A stretch of 64,000 bases of DNA from Streptomyces xantholiticus (lineage in GTDB: Bacteria > Actinomycetota > Actinomycetes > Streptomycetales > Streptomycetaceae), in contig NZ_BMWB01000022.1 of the NCBI RefSeq assembly GCF_014651015.1, forward strand, positions 62,001 to 126,000, given 5' to 3'. Both the position numbers and the translations under genes were made by a program. Every line of letters starts with the position of its first letter. The stretch's first letter is position 1. Shown piece by piece: positions 9,077-17,690 of this stretch. The notes beneath the pieces are model-generated. The model ran no database searches, was not told the DNA's origin, and worked only from the letters and a program-made list of their open reading frames with translations.

Positions 9077-10237
9077 GTGGATGCCACGCCAGCGCCGTCG
9101 AACCCGCTCGCCGGCGCCAGCCGTGCCGTCGCCCTCGAAGTCCTGCTGCGCGGCCCGGCTCCCCGCAGTGAAATCGCAAGGCGCCTGGGCTTGTCGGCCG
9201 GCAGCCTCACCCGGCTCGCCAAGCCCCTCATCGACAGCGGCCTGCTCGTGGAGGTGGGCACCAGCCGCGAGGCCCGGACGGGCCGCCCGATACGGCCGCT
9301 GGACATCAACCCCACCGCGCACCACTTCGTCGGCGCGAAGGTCACCAGCGACGAGGTCCACGTCGTCATCACGACACTGCGTGCCGAAGTGATCGCCTCC
9401 GCGCACGCCGCGCTGCCCGGCCGTGACCCTGACTCCGTGGTGGACACCGTCCGGACCCTGACCGGCGAACTTGCCGCAGGGGGCCCGCCGATCACCGCGG
9501 CCGGAGTGTGTCTCGGCGGGCGGGTCGCGCATCACGCGACCGTCACGGCCGCGCCGTTCCTGGAATGGTTCGAGGATGTCCCCCTCGGCCGGCTCCTCAC
9601 CGACGCCCTCGGGTTCCCCACTGCCGTGGACAACGACCTTCTGGCGCTGACCCGGGCCGAGCACTGGTTCGGAGCCGCCCGCGGCCACGATCGCTTCGCC
9701 GTCGTCACCATCGGCGCGGGAGTGGGCTACGGCCTGGTCATCCACGACACGATCGTCGACAGCCCGGATGCCGGTTTCGGACTGCTCGGCCACTACCCCC
9801 TGGACCCCCTGGGGCCGCTGTGTCCCAGCGGCCACCGAGGGTGTGCCACCGCCATGCTGGCGCATTCCTCCATCTGCGCCGCCGTCTCCGTCGGACTGCG
9901 CCGATCGGTGACCTATGACGAGTGCCTCGACCTCGCCGCAAGCGGTGACCGGGTCGCCGAACCGGTCATCACCGCGGCCGGCCGCGCGCTCGGCCGCCTC
10001 ATCGCCGCCGCCGCCAACTTCACACTGGTCCAGAAGATCGTTCTCACTGGTGAAGGGATCCGCCTGGCGGAGGTGGCCCGCGCAGCGGTCGACGAGGGCG
10101 TACGAGCCGACCGCGACCCGGGCTTCGCCCCGCTCGACCTGGACATCCGTCCCAGCGACTTCACCCAGTGGGCCCGCGGCGCCGCGGTCACCGCCATCCA
10201 GACGTACGTGCTGGACGACGCCCCCGTGGCGGGCTGA
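9077..10237 (+). CDS. ROK-family transcriptional repressor
   Basis: A 386-residue sugar-responsive regulator. The N-terminal winged helix-turn-helix (residues about 20-60; SEIARRLGLSAGSLTRL) is followed by a ROK sugar-kinase-like domain with VDNDLLALTRAEHWFG, GAGVGYGLVIHD and the zinc-site region LCPSGHRGC. The GTG at 9077 is chosen because GGAGGA lies at 9064-9069, 7 nt upstream; the in-frame ATGs at 9029 and 9062 have no ribosome site. It diverges from the alpha-galactoside operon and shares the regulatory region with it. It therefore probably represses that operon and itself until an inducing sugar binds. Confidence 0.9.
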   Translation: MDATPAPSNPLAGASRAVALEVLLRGPAPRSEIARRLGLSAGSLTRLAKPLIDSGLLVEVGTSREARTGRPIRPLDINPTAHHFVGAKVTSDEVHVVITTLRAEVIASAHAALPGRDPDSVVDTVRTLTGELAAGGPPITAAGVCLGGRVAHHATVTAAPFLEWFEDVPLGRLLTDALGFPTAVDNDLLALTRAEHWFGAARGHDRFAVVTIGAGVGYGLVIHDTIVDSPDAGFGLLGHYPLDPLGPLCPSGHRGCATAMLAHSSICAAVSVGLRRSVTYDECLDLAASGDRVAEPVITAAGRALGRLIAAAANFTLVQKIVLTGEGIRLAEVARAAVDEGVRADRDPGFAPLDLDIRPSDFTQWARGAAVTAIQTYVLDDAPVAG

Positions 10238-10860
10238 AGCGGGGACTCCAGCAGCAGGGCCCGGGCATGTCGACGAGGCCTACGGCACCTTTGCGTCGGC
10301 GTTGCAGCAGAGCGCATCCGCCACGCCAGGAGCACCTCCGCTCTCACTCCCCTTTCCGGGCCACCCATGACCCGGCGCGGCTTGCAGGGCTGACGTCGCC
10401 GTGCCTCAGCGTGGCCCCGCGTCGTGCTGTCCCGTGCCTGCGTACGAACCTGCGGTCCCCTCGGAGCGCCCGGACAGGCGTGCGGTGGCGCTCCCCGCCG
10501 GGGCCCGTGCCCGGACGGCGGATCTGCCCACGGCTGTATGACCCTGTGCCGGTGGGGCGGTTCGTCAGCGCGACAAGGGAGGCTCTGGTGTCCTCGCTCG
10601 TGACTGAAGCTTCGCCGCATGTGCGAGCGACAGCGGATGCGTACGGGCGCCACGGCGTTCCGCGCTGGTGCGGGCGTTGGTCGGCCTGGCCGCAGTGTTC
10701 GTCATCCGGGCATGCCAGAGCGACCCGGAGGCACTCGGCGGGACAGCGGGCGCGGGGCGGCCCTGCCGCGTAGCCGCAGCGGCCCGGGTACGGACCGGCA
10801 CGAAGGGGCGGCCGGTACCCAGGCTCCGCTCGGCTTCGGGCGGGCGGGGTCTGCGCCCTC
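10238..10860. other. 623-bp stretch with no supportable gene
   Basis: This region lies between the convergent ROK and DUF4173 genes. Open frames here lack ribosome sites, family motifs and consistent codon bias. I see no RNA gene or strong terminator hairpin. Confidence 0.5.
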
Positions 10861-12471
10861 TCAGTAGTCGTCGGACGGGCCGAGTTCGCCCGACTGCTCC
10901 CACTCGCCGTACTCGCCGAAGCGGTCGGAGTCGATCGCGTCGCACAACGCCTCGTCGGCGACGCCGTGCTCGGCCAGGATGCTGCGCGCCCTGTGCTCGC
11001 CCCAACTCGTGGCGTACCAGGAGTCGTCCGTCTCCTCCAGATCGCGTGCGATCTCCTCCAGCGCACAGGCGCGCAGCGGCTCCGGCAGACCGTCGAGGGC
11101 CGGAACGGCATCCGCGGACAGCTCCTGGAGATAGTCGATATCGATCTTTCCGGTGCGCTCGTAGCGCTGTACGTTGCGTTCGGCGACGAGGCCGTCCGGT
11201 GAGGCGAGGCCGAACGCGAGCACGGCCGCCGCGCCACTCGCCGCTACGGCACGGGGCAGCCACTTCACGCCGTACGCCCCGGCCATCATGATGAGGACGA
11301 TCACCACTCCGAGCCACAACTCCATGGCTGCGACGGACACCCGCAGCCGCGTCAGTCCGTAGGCGTCGACGTACAGGTCCATCCGGCGCAGCGCCGACGC
11401 CACCACGACCAGAGTGAGCACGCACAGCGCCCCGAGGACGGCGCGCACCAGGGTGCGATCGCCCGCGGTCGAGCGTGGGGCCCAGCGGGTGGCCAAGGCG
11501 ATCACGGCCAGCGTCAGCAGGGTCGCGAACAGCAGCTGCCAGAAGCCCTGGCGAGCGTATTCGGAGTAGGTCAGACCGGTCTCGCTGAGCACCTTGTCGT
11601 AGCCGCCGAAGAGAACGGCGAGCTGGACGGCGATGAACGCGGCGAAGAGCAGGTTGAGCACGACGAGCGGCAGCGCCCATTCCCACCGGGACCGGGCGCG
11701 GCCGGGGCGTATCTCGAGACGGTCCCATCGCACGGGGGCGGCCGCGAGGCGTGCCGCCGCGAGCGCGCCGACCAGGCCGAGCAGGAGGAGCAGGAAACGC
11801 CAGGGGCCGTCGGCGACCGAGGCATCCGGGATCAGGCCACCGAGAAGATCGGCGAAGGCCGCGTCCGCTCCGGCGAACAGTGCTCCGAACACGATCACCA
11901 GCAACGCCGCCACCGCGCCGGTCCGCAGCACCGGCGCCACCCGCCCGTTCGAGGCAGCGGCGTGGGTACGCAGTCCACTCCATCCCCAGGCCATGCCGGT
12001 GCCGAGCGAGCCGGGCAGGCCGAGCGGGCCCAGCAGCACGCCCACCCAGGTCCGGCCGCCGTTCAGCGCCAGGGACGCGAGGGCCAGCGACGACACGACG
12101 GCGAGGAACGTCGGCCAGCCGGCGTCACGCAGGGCGGGCACGGCGAGCAGCGCGACGCCACCGAGCGCCCACACCAAGGTCCACGGGCGCAGTCTGCGGC
12201 CGGCGGCCCGGGCGGCGAAATACGCGCCGAGCGCCGCGGGCACGGCGACGATCAGCAGATTCAGGCCTGCGCCGTCGCCCAGCAGAGACGCACTGAACAC
12301 CCCGGTGGCCAGCGCACACACCAGGGTCGCGACGCTCGCCGCGGCCGGCTTGGCGGGGCTGATCTTCGTGCCGCGCCGTGGCGGCGCTGGTGGCCAGGGC
12401 GACGGTCCCGCCCAGGCTCTTGACGGCCCGTCACCGGACCTCGGCGGTGGTGCGTCATGTACATCAGGCAC
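10861..12471 (-). CDS. DUF4173/DUF4153-type polytopic membrane protein
   Basis: A 536-residue protein with a proline-rich cytoplasmic N-terminus (residues 1-40) and about ten to twelve hydrophobic spans. It ends in an acidic soluble tail containing ERNVQRYERTGKIDIDYL and a helical segment rich in Glu and Asp. This arrangement matches the DUF4173 (formerly DUF4153) family found in Streptomyces, whose function is not established. It appears monocistronic. The upstream start is tentative because the first residues are low complexity. Confidence 0.8.
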   Translation of the reverse strand: MPDVHDAPPPRSGDGPSRAWAGPSPWPPAPPRRGTKISPAKPAAASVATLVCALATGVFSASLLGDGAGLNLLIVAVPAALGAYFAARAAGRRLRPWTLVWALGGVALLAVPALRDAGWPTFLAVVSSLALASLALNGGRTWVGVLLGPLGLPGSLGTGMAWGWSGLRTHAAASNGRVAPVLRTGAVAALLVIVFGALFAGADAAFADLLGGLIPDASVADGPWRFLLLLLGLVGALAAARLAAAPVRWDRLEIRPGRARSRWEWALPLVVLNLLFAAFIAVQLAVLFGGYDKVLSETGLTYSEYARQGFWQLLFATLLTLAVIALATRWAPRSTAGDRTLVRAVLGALCVLTLVVVASALRRMDLYVDAYGLTRLRVSVAAMELWLGVVIVLIMMAGAYGVKWLPRAVAASGAAAVLAFGLASPDGLVAERNVQRYERTGKIDIDYLQELSADAVPALDGLPEPLRACALEEIARDLEETDDSWYATSWGEHRARSILAEHGVADEALCDAIDSDRFGEYGEWEQSGELGPSDDY

Positions 12472-12986
12472 GGGACCCCCTCCCGACCGGATCGCCGGCC
12501 ACCGCTCTCAGGCGGGTGCGACCCGGTGTTTCGTCGGCACGCGCCTTTCATGATCAGCCGCGCGGCGTGACGGACAGGCTAGTCCCGGCGGTGCCCACCG
12601 GCCCCTCTCGTAAAGGGCTGCAGCAGGACCGTGACAGATGCGCAGCCCAACAGCCCGGACGGATGCTCACATCGGTGGCCGTTCCGGGGCAGGTCGCCCC
12701 TCAGTGTCAGCCAGAGCCGCACACGCCAGTGCTCACGTCTGACAGTCCGACCCCTCGTCAGCTGGTGAAGGTCCCACCCACGGGGCCGGGCAGGGCGGAT
12801 TGAAACACTCCGAACCGGACGGCCGGGCGACCACCGTCGAGCCCGGCTGCAAGGTCACCGCGAGGAACGCGCCGTTCGACGTCAGCCACCACGAGCGCTT
12901 CTGCGATCCGTACGAGGGCGACGCCGCCGTGGTCCTGGCCGCCGCCGTGAAGCAGTGTACGGGGCGTCGGTTCCTACGTTCGACGG
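12472..12986. other. Intergenic region with a coding-like fragment
   Basis: Nothing intact is present. One stretch on the plus strand at about 12825-12960 has strong Streptomyces codon bias and reads TTVEPGCKVTARNAPFDVS followed by a segment with HHERFCDPYEGDAAVVLA. It lacks a start with a ribosome site and runs out of bias at about 12960. It looks like the remnant of a gene I cannot identify. Confidence 0.3.
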
Positions 12987-14105
12987 TCAATCGAAATAGG
13001 ATTCGAGCGTGCCACGGCGCCGAATGTCGAGCGTTGCGCAGTGGAATGAGCCGCCGAACGGTGCGTAGTGCAGTAGGTCGCACGGGATGGGCTCGAACCC
13101 CCATTTTTCGAGTGCGCGCAGCATGCTGGTGTGGTGCCGTTCGACAATCACTCGTTTGCCGTCGATCATCAGGACGTTCATGTTGAGCCATTTGCCGCAC
13201 AGCGAGGTGAGCGCGAGCAGGCGCTCGCCGATCGGGTCGGGCTCGGGGGCGATCAGGATGTCCCACGAGCTGAGGACGTCGGGCAGGCGGTCGACGTCGA
13301 TGTATTCGGGATTGACCAGCAGCTTGCCGGGGGAGAGCGGGAGGAACGTCGTGTCGATGTGCATCGGCGTGCGGCAGCGGCTCTCGATCTCATGGATCCG
13401 ATAGCCGGGTCCGAGGTGGCGGCGCAACCAGTCGATTCCCATTTGATTGGTGACGTTGCTTCGTGTGACGAACAGGTCCCGTCCCGCGCGAACGAAGTCT
13501 GCCGCGTCGAACACCGGCTCGAACTCGGTGAGGATGTGGCGCATGGGCTCGCCGGCTTCGGGGATACGGAAATCCGCCTCGAACAGTTCGTCGGTGAGCT
13601 GCGGCTTCGGTGCCGCCGTCCAGCGCGCACCGCGCCGGAAGTAGTCTTTGAGGATCCCCCGGTAGGAGTGGGCTTCGAAATAGCGGCACGGCCATGCCAT
13701 CGGCGCCTCGATGATCTCGTCGCCGATCACGAGCATGCTGTCGCGCGGACAGGTGTTGCAAAAACCTCGCGAGGACCAGTCCGGGGTACCGAAGCGCTGC
13801 CTGTGGTCGACCGCGTCCGGGCGCGTGACCGTAATGCCGAGGGACCGCAGGAGGGCAATGAACTGGTCGAGTTCACGCCGCGCCGGCTCGATCAGCATGC
13901 CTGGGTACCTGAGCCCGGCGGCGAGCCCCTGCAACCGCGCCGTCCATGGCGGGATGTTGCAGGCCACGACAGGATGGTTGGAGGGGATCGTCGCGCCTTC
14001 CAGACGCCCGACGATGATCTCCTCCAGCGGGTCCCACTCGTTGTGCGAATTGACCGGTGAAACGAGAGGATTCGCGTCGGCAGTCGAGGCCGATGGCGTC
14101 GACAT
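12987..14105 (-). CDS. Amidinotransferase (AGAT / StrB1 family)
   Basis: A 372-residue enzyme transferring the amidino group of arginine to an amine acceptor. The opening SPVNSHNEWDPLEEIIVG is the family signature. The catalytic triad of arginine:glycine amidinotransferase can be placed: D200 in FDAADFVRAGRD, H249 in MHIDTTF and C356 in GGSFHCATLDIRRRG. The 49-residue D-H spacing agrees with the family. It also resembles scyllo-inosamine-4-phosphate amidinotransferase (StrB1) of streptomycin producers. No aminocyclitol, guanidino-acid or other biosynthetic genes lie nearby, so the acceptor is unknown. The ATG at 14105 fits StrB1-like lengths; an upstream extension to 14234 is out of character. 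Confidence 0.88.
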   Translation of the reverse strand: MSTPSASTADANPLVSPVNSHNEWDPLEEIIVGRLEGATIPSNHPVVACNIPPWTARLQGLAAGLRYPGMLIEPARRELDQFIALLRSLGITVTRPDAVDHRQRFGTPDWSSRGFCNTCPRDSMLVIGDEIIEAPMAWPCRYFEAHSYRGILKDYFRRGARWTAAPKPQLTDELFEADFRIPEAGEPMRHILTEFEPVFDAADFVRAGRDLFVTRSNVTNQMGIDWLRRHLGPGYRIHEIESRCRTPMHIDTTFLPLSPGKLLVNPEYIDVDRLPDVLSSWDILIAPEPDPIGERLLALTSLCGKWLNMNVLMIDGKRVIVERHHTSMLRALEKWGFEPIPCDLLHYAPFGGSFHCATLDIRRRGTLESYFD

Positions 14106-14294
14106 CACGCGTGGACCCCATTGCCCGTTGCAGCTTTCGGACCGCCGGGCCTGTGCACTACCGCCATGCTCGACCGCTTTCGATGACAGAATTCGATGAC
14201 TGAATGCATTCGGCAAGTCTCCCAAAGTGAACATGCACGGCCGGTGCGCGTCAACGAGCAGAACCGTCCGAGCCGGTGACGAGCGCAGGGCTGT

Positions 14295-14410
14295 GCTCAG
14301 GCCGCGTGGTCGGCGAGTCGATCATCCTCTTCGGCCCGGTCGGCGTCGGCGGACTCGCATCATCCTGACCCTCGGCCGCCTCGCCGTCCGCCGGCGTCAG
14401 GAGTTCTTTG
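14295..14410 (+). pseudogene. IS21-type IstB ATPase remnant
   Basis: A short fragment reads GESIILFGPVGVGG and, after a one-base shift, LGRLAVRRRQE. These match the Walker A segment (GPxGVGKT) and following helix of IstB helper ATPases of IS21-family elements. The catalytic KT is lost and no other part of the element is recognisable. The rest of the gap between the amidinotransferase and PaaX genes holds nothing I can support. Confidence 0.45.
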
Positions 14411-14633
14411 GTTCAGTGCGGCCGGCGTGGTTGTGGGGGTGGGTCGTGTCGTGGGCCTGGGCGCTGGTGCGGGTTGTGGTGCTCGGCGTGCTCGAAGGAG
14501 GTTCCTGCTGGGTTGGCTGATTGCGTGGATAGAGCCGGCGAGGGTCTCGCTCGTCGCGGCGTCTGTCTGCGTGGGTGGGTGCCGTCTCTGTGTCTTCGCC
14601 CTACGGGCATGATGTGCGCCGACTGATTTGTCG

Positions 14634-15509
14634 TCAGTGTGTGGCCCGGTGTCCAGCTTCTCGGGTGATGTCGGCGTAGAGGCGGAAGAGTGCCGGGCGG
14701 GCTTCGCCGTGGTCGCGTTCGTGCAGGGCTGCCCAGCAGCGGGCGATGAGCTCGCGGGCCTCGGTGCCGGGCCAGGGCTGGGGCAGGAGCTGAGGCGGCA
14801 GCAGCGGGTCGGGCTCCATGGCGCGGGTGAGTTCGGCGGCCAGTTCGACCGCGATGGTCAGGAGTGCGGACGGGGGGAGTGCGGCAGTACCGGTGAGGCG
14901 GTCGAGGCGGGGCCGGGCGATGCGGGCGAGGCGGTGGTAGCGGTCGGCGATCTCCTGCAGCGGCCACAGGTGGCGGGTGAGTTCGGCAGGCTCTCGGGTC
15001 TCGCCCCTGCGCAGGTCCGTCGTCGTGAGGAGGGTGAGCGCGCCGTGGGCGCCCAGGCGGTGGGCCGCGTCTTCGACGTACGGTTCCCAGGGGTTGGCGC
15101 AGACGTACAGTCCGCCCTGGAGCGGGGCGCCGCCGAGGTGGACGAGCGTCTCGCGCAGGCCGTCGCGGGCCGTGCGGGCCGATTCGGGCACCGCGAAGGC
15201 GGCCAGGTGCCAGACGCCGTCCCAGGGGGCGAGCCCGGCGTCCTGTCGGAACGCGTGCCGCAGGAAGTCCGCGTTGGGGGCCAGGGCGTGTGTGGTGTCT
15301 TCGGTGGCGTGCAGCAGTGCTTTGCGGCCGCGGCCTTCGTGGGTGAACCGGCTCTCGGCCACGAGGCGTTTGACGCACAGCCGTACCTGCTGGTCGCTCA
15401 TGCCGAGGGTCGCGGCGACGGTGTAGAGCTCGTCCGCGCTGACCGTGCCGTCCTCGCGGATCAGTGCGTGGACGAGCATGCGGGTGGGGATGTCGATGGG
15501 GTCGGTCAT
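14634..15509 (-). CDS. PaaX-family transcriptional regulator
   Basis: A 291-residue regulator with an N-terminal winged helix (LIREDGTVSADELYTVAATL, then SDQQVRLCVKRLVAESRF), the central PaaX domain (DGVWHLAAFAVPE) and the C-terminal PaaX_C region. Named after the phenylacetyl-CoA responsive repressor of Enterobacteria; family members in actinobacteria control varied catabolic or antibiotic-linked genes. Its ATG overlaps the stop of the upstream acetyltransferase (ATGA), so the two are coupled. No phenylacetate genes are in the window, so the effector is unknown. Confidence 0.85.
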   Translation of the reverse strand: MTDPIDIPTRMLVHALIREDGTVSADELYTVAATLGMSDQQVRLCVKRLVAESRFTHEGRGRKALLHATEDTTHALAPNADFLRHAFRQDAGLAPWDGVWHLAAFAVPESARTARDGLRETLVHLGGAPLQGGLYVCANPWEPYVEDAAHRLGAHGALTLLTTTDLRRGETREPAELTRHLWPLQEIADRYHRLARIARPRLDRLTGTAALPPSALLTIAVELAAELTRAMEPDPLLPPQLLPQPWPGTEARELIARCWAALHERDHGEARPALFRLYADITREAGHRATH

Positions 15510-16150
15510 GGTGTGCGCAGTCCTTTCGGTCCCTTCGCCTCGACGGGGCGGTGCATGGTGGTCACCGCGCCGAATCCCAGCAGCCCGCGCAGGTAGGGCG
15601 TGTGCTCGGTCCGTACGGCCGTGAAGCCGCGCCGCTCGTACAGGGCCCTGGCGCGCGGATTGGTGTCGATCACGTCCAGTCTGATGCCCCGGCAGCCCTG
15701 CTCCGTCGCGACGGCGGCCACTTCCTCGATGAGCAGGCTCCCGACGCCGCGGCCGCGTAGGCCCGCGTCCACGGCGATGCCGTCCATGACGAGTTGCCCG
15801 GGTGCCGGGTGGCGTTCGAACAGGGCGAGGAGCAGGAGTCGGTGCAGTCCTCTCAGATGTCCGTACGCGCGCAGAACGGCAGCGGCCGATCCCCCGGTGA
15901 GGGCCCGGCCTTCGAGCTGGTAGCCGGCGAGGCCGACGAGTTGCCCGTCGAGGAGCGCGCAGACCCCGCGATCGGTGTTCAGGTGGGCGGCGATAAAGGG
16001 CACCGCCTTGTCCGGCGGGTTCAGGGCGGGGCCGAGTTTGCGGCCGAAGGCGCCCCAGTACAGCTCGGCCGCCTGCCGCTCGGCACCGGCGGGAATGCCC
16101 CGCCGGACTGTCACCGATCCCGTGCCGGTACCCGTCGCGTCCCGTCCCAT
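15506..16150 (-). CDS. GNAT-family N-acetyltransferase
   Basis: A 214-residue acetyltransferase. The acetyl-CoA motif A is present as MDGIAVDAGLRGRGVGSLLIEE, with the following DVIDTNPRARALYERRGF giving motif B. The ATG at 16150 follows GAAGGAGG at good distance, so it is preferred to the longer frame beginning at 16192. It is the first gene of a two-gene operon with the PaaX regulator. Acceptor substrate is unknown. Confidence 0.85.
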   Translation of the reverse strand: MGRDATGTGTGSVTVRRGIPAGAERQAAELYWGAFGRKLGPALNPPDKAVPFIAAHLNTDRGVCALLDGQLVGLAGYQLEGRALTGGSAAAVLRAYGHLRGLHRLLLLALFERHPAPGQLVMDGIAVDAGLRGRGVGSLLIEEVAAVATEQGCRGIRLDVIDTNPRARALYERRGFTAVRTEHTPYLRGLLGFGAVTTMHRPVEAKGPKGLRTP

Positions 16151-16182
16151 GCGGTGCCTCCTTCTCGCTGCAACCTCACTCA

Positions 16183-16224
16183 AAACTATCATCCTGGCAA
16201 CGACCGTGTACGCAGTGATAGTTT
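16183..16224. promoter_or_regulatory. Wide inverted repeat, likely PaaX operator
   Basis: AAACTATCA at 16183-16191 faces its exact complement TGATAGTTT at 16216-16224, separated by 24 nt. The repeat sits just upstream of the GNAT-PaaX operon and also upstream of the divergent hydrolase gene. Widely spaced TGAT.../...ATCA arms are reminiscent of PaaX operators, so autoregulation and control of the hydrolase are inferred. Confidence 0.55.
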
Positions 16225-16263
16225 CAGTTGGGACATAGGTCCGAGCAGAGGCGGTCAGATCGC

Positions 16264-17328
16264 ATGTGTCCCAAGACTCAGCCCCGACGGCGCAGGCTCC
16301 GCATCGCCATCTGGTTGCTCGTCACGTTCCTGGTCGTGGCCGCAGGTCTCGTCGGAGTGGTGCTGTGGCAGCACTCCTACGACATGCACGAGCAGCGGGT
16401 CTCGATCCGCCACGGCGGCCACACCCTCAACGGCGTACTGGCCACCCCCAAGGACGGCCGCAAGCGCCACGGCCTGGTCGTGTACGTCCACGGCGACGGC
16501 CCCGTCGACGCCACCCACGACGACGGTTACAAGCCCATGTGGGAAGCGAACGCCAAGGCCGGGTACGCCTCCCTGTCCTGGGACAAGCCCGGCGTCGCCG
16601 GCGCACCCGGCAACTGGCTCGACCAGTCCATGGGCGACCGGGCCGACGAGGCATCCGCCGCCATCACCTGGGCGCGCGCCCGTCCGGACATCGACGGCCA
16701 CCGGATCGGACTCTGGGGCGCCAGCCAGGCGGGCTGGGTCCTGCCGAAAATCGCCGCCAAGACGCCGGTGAGCTTCGTCATCGCCGTCTCGCCCGCGATC
16801 AACTGGCTCCAGCAGGGCCGCTACAACCTCCTCGCCGAGCTGCGTGCCGACGGCGCATCGCCGGCCCGCACCACTGCCGAGATCGCCAGGAGCGACACCA
16901 CCCGCCGGCTGCTGGCACGCCACGCGACCTTCGAGGAGTACGTCCAGGCCATGCGCGGCGACCCACGCGGCATGACCGCCGACCGCTGGGGCTTCATCTC
17001 CAAGAACTACACAGCGGACGCCACGCAAGACCTTCGCGCCCTGCGCGGCGTGCCGGTGCTGCTGACCCTCGCAGGCCACGACATCAACGTGGACACCGCC
17101 GACACGCAGCGCATCTACCACAAGGTGCTTGGCCCAGGCGGTGCGTTGAAAGTCGAGCACTACCCGGACGCGACCCATTCACTGCTCAAGCAGTCCATCG
17201 AGGACTCGGACCTCAAGACCACGCTCACCGCGCTCCTCTGCCCCCGCTCGCTCTTCGGGGACGGATTCCTGGACGACCAGCGACAGTTCCTGACGGATCT
17301 CGGCCGAGGCGGCAACGCCACTCCATGA
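16264..17328 (+). CDS. Alpha/beta hydrolase with N-terminal membrane anchor
   Basis: A 354-residue protein: basic N-terminus, one membrane span at residues about 12-35, then an alpha/beta-hydrolase fold. The nucleophile elbow is LWGASQAGW (S154), the catalytic His is in DATHSLL (H305), and LAGHDINVD likely supplies the Asp. This form (membrane-anchored acyl-peptide-hydrolase-like or dienelactone-hydrolase-like) is common in actinobacteria without a defined substrate. The ATG at 16264 follows AGAGGCGG. It shares a promoter region containing the 9-bp inverted repeat with the GNAT-PaaX operon. Confidence 0.8.
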   Translation: MCPKTQPRRRRLRIAIWLLVTFLVVAAGLVGVVLWQHSYDMHEQRVSIRHGGHTLNGVLATPKDGRKRHGLVVYVHGDGPVDATHDDGYKPMWEANAKAGYASLSWDKPGVAGAPGNWLDQSMGDRADEASAAITWARARPDIDGHRIGLWGASQAGWVLPKIAAKTPVSFVIAVSPAINWLQQGRYNLLAELRADGASPARTTAEIARSDTTRRLLARHATFEEYVQAMRGDPRGMTADRWGFISKNYTADATQDLRALRGVPVLLTLAGHDINVDTADTQRIYHKVLGPGGALKVEHYPDATHSLLKQSIEDSDLKTTLTALLCPRSLFGDGFLDDQRQFLTDLGRGGNATP

Positions 17329-17379
17329 CACTTCCGCACGGTGGGCCGAGGCGGGTGGCTGGGTACGATCCCGTGGCCG

Positions 17380-17690
17380 TGGTCACCGCGGCCTGGCCAA
17401 GCTGCGCAGTGTGGACGCCCTGGACTTCTCCCGGGCGGCGGTCGACGGCTCCCACATCCGGGCGTTGAAGGGGGCCCAAGACGGGACGAAGCCCTGTCGA
17501 CCGGGGCGGGACGGGCAGCAAGCACCATCTGATCACCCAACGCTGGGTCACCGAGCGCGCGTTCGCCCACCTGCACTGGTTCCGCCGCCTGCGGATCCGC
17601 TGGGAGATACGCGACGACATCCACGAGGCCCTCCTCACCCTCGGATGCGCACTCATCTGCTGGCGACGACTGAGCACGGCTGTGGGCCAG
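17380..17690 (+). pseudogene. IS5-family transposase remnant (internally deleted)
   Basis: Three pieces of a DDE transposase can be read: VDALDFSRAAVDGSHIRALK around the first catalytic Asp; after a one-base shift, PVDRGRTGSKHHLIT; then, after a deletion of the central region, the C-terminal piece RAFAHLHWFRRLRIRWEIR and the following DDIHEALLTLGCALICWRRL. The N-terminus and middle are gone. No terminal repeats are visible. It abuts the 3' end of the frameshifted membrane-protein gene. Confidence 0.75.

Noticed and set aside
10238..10860. Small genes in the gap after the ROK gene
   Set aside because: Frames have no consistent codon bias, ribosome site or recognisable family.
12987..14105. 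Part of a streptomycin-type biosynthetic cluster
   Set aside because: None of the neighbouring genes (DUF4173, PaaX, GNAT) belong to aminocyclitol pathways.
12987..14234. Longer amidinotransferase starting at 14234
   Set aside because: The additional 43 residues lack similarity to the family and the extension runs into AT-rich, promoter-like sequence.
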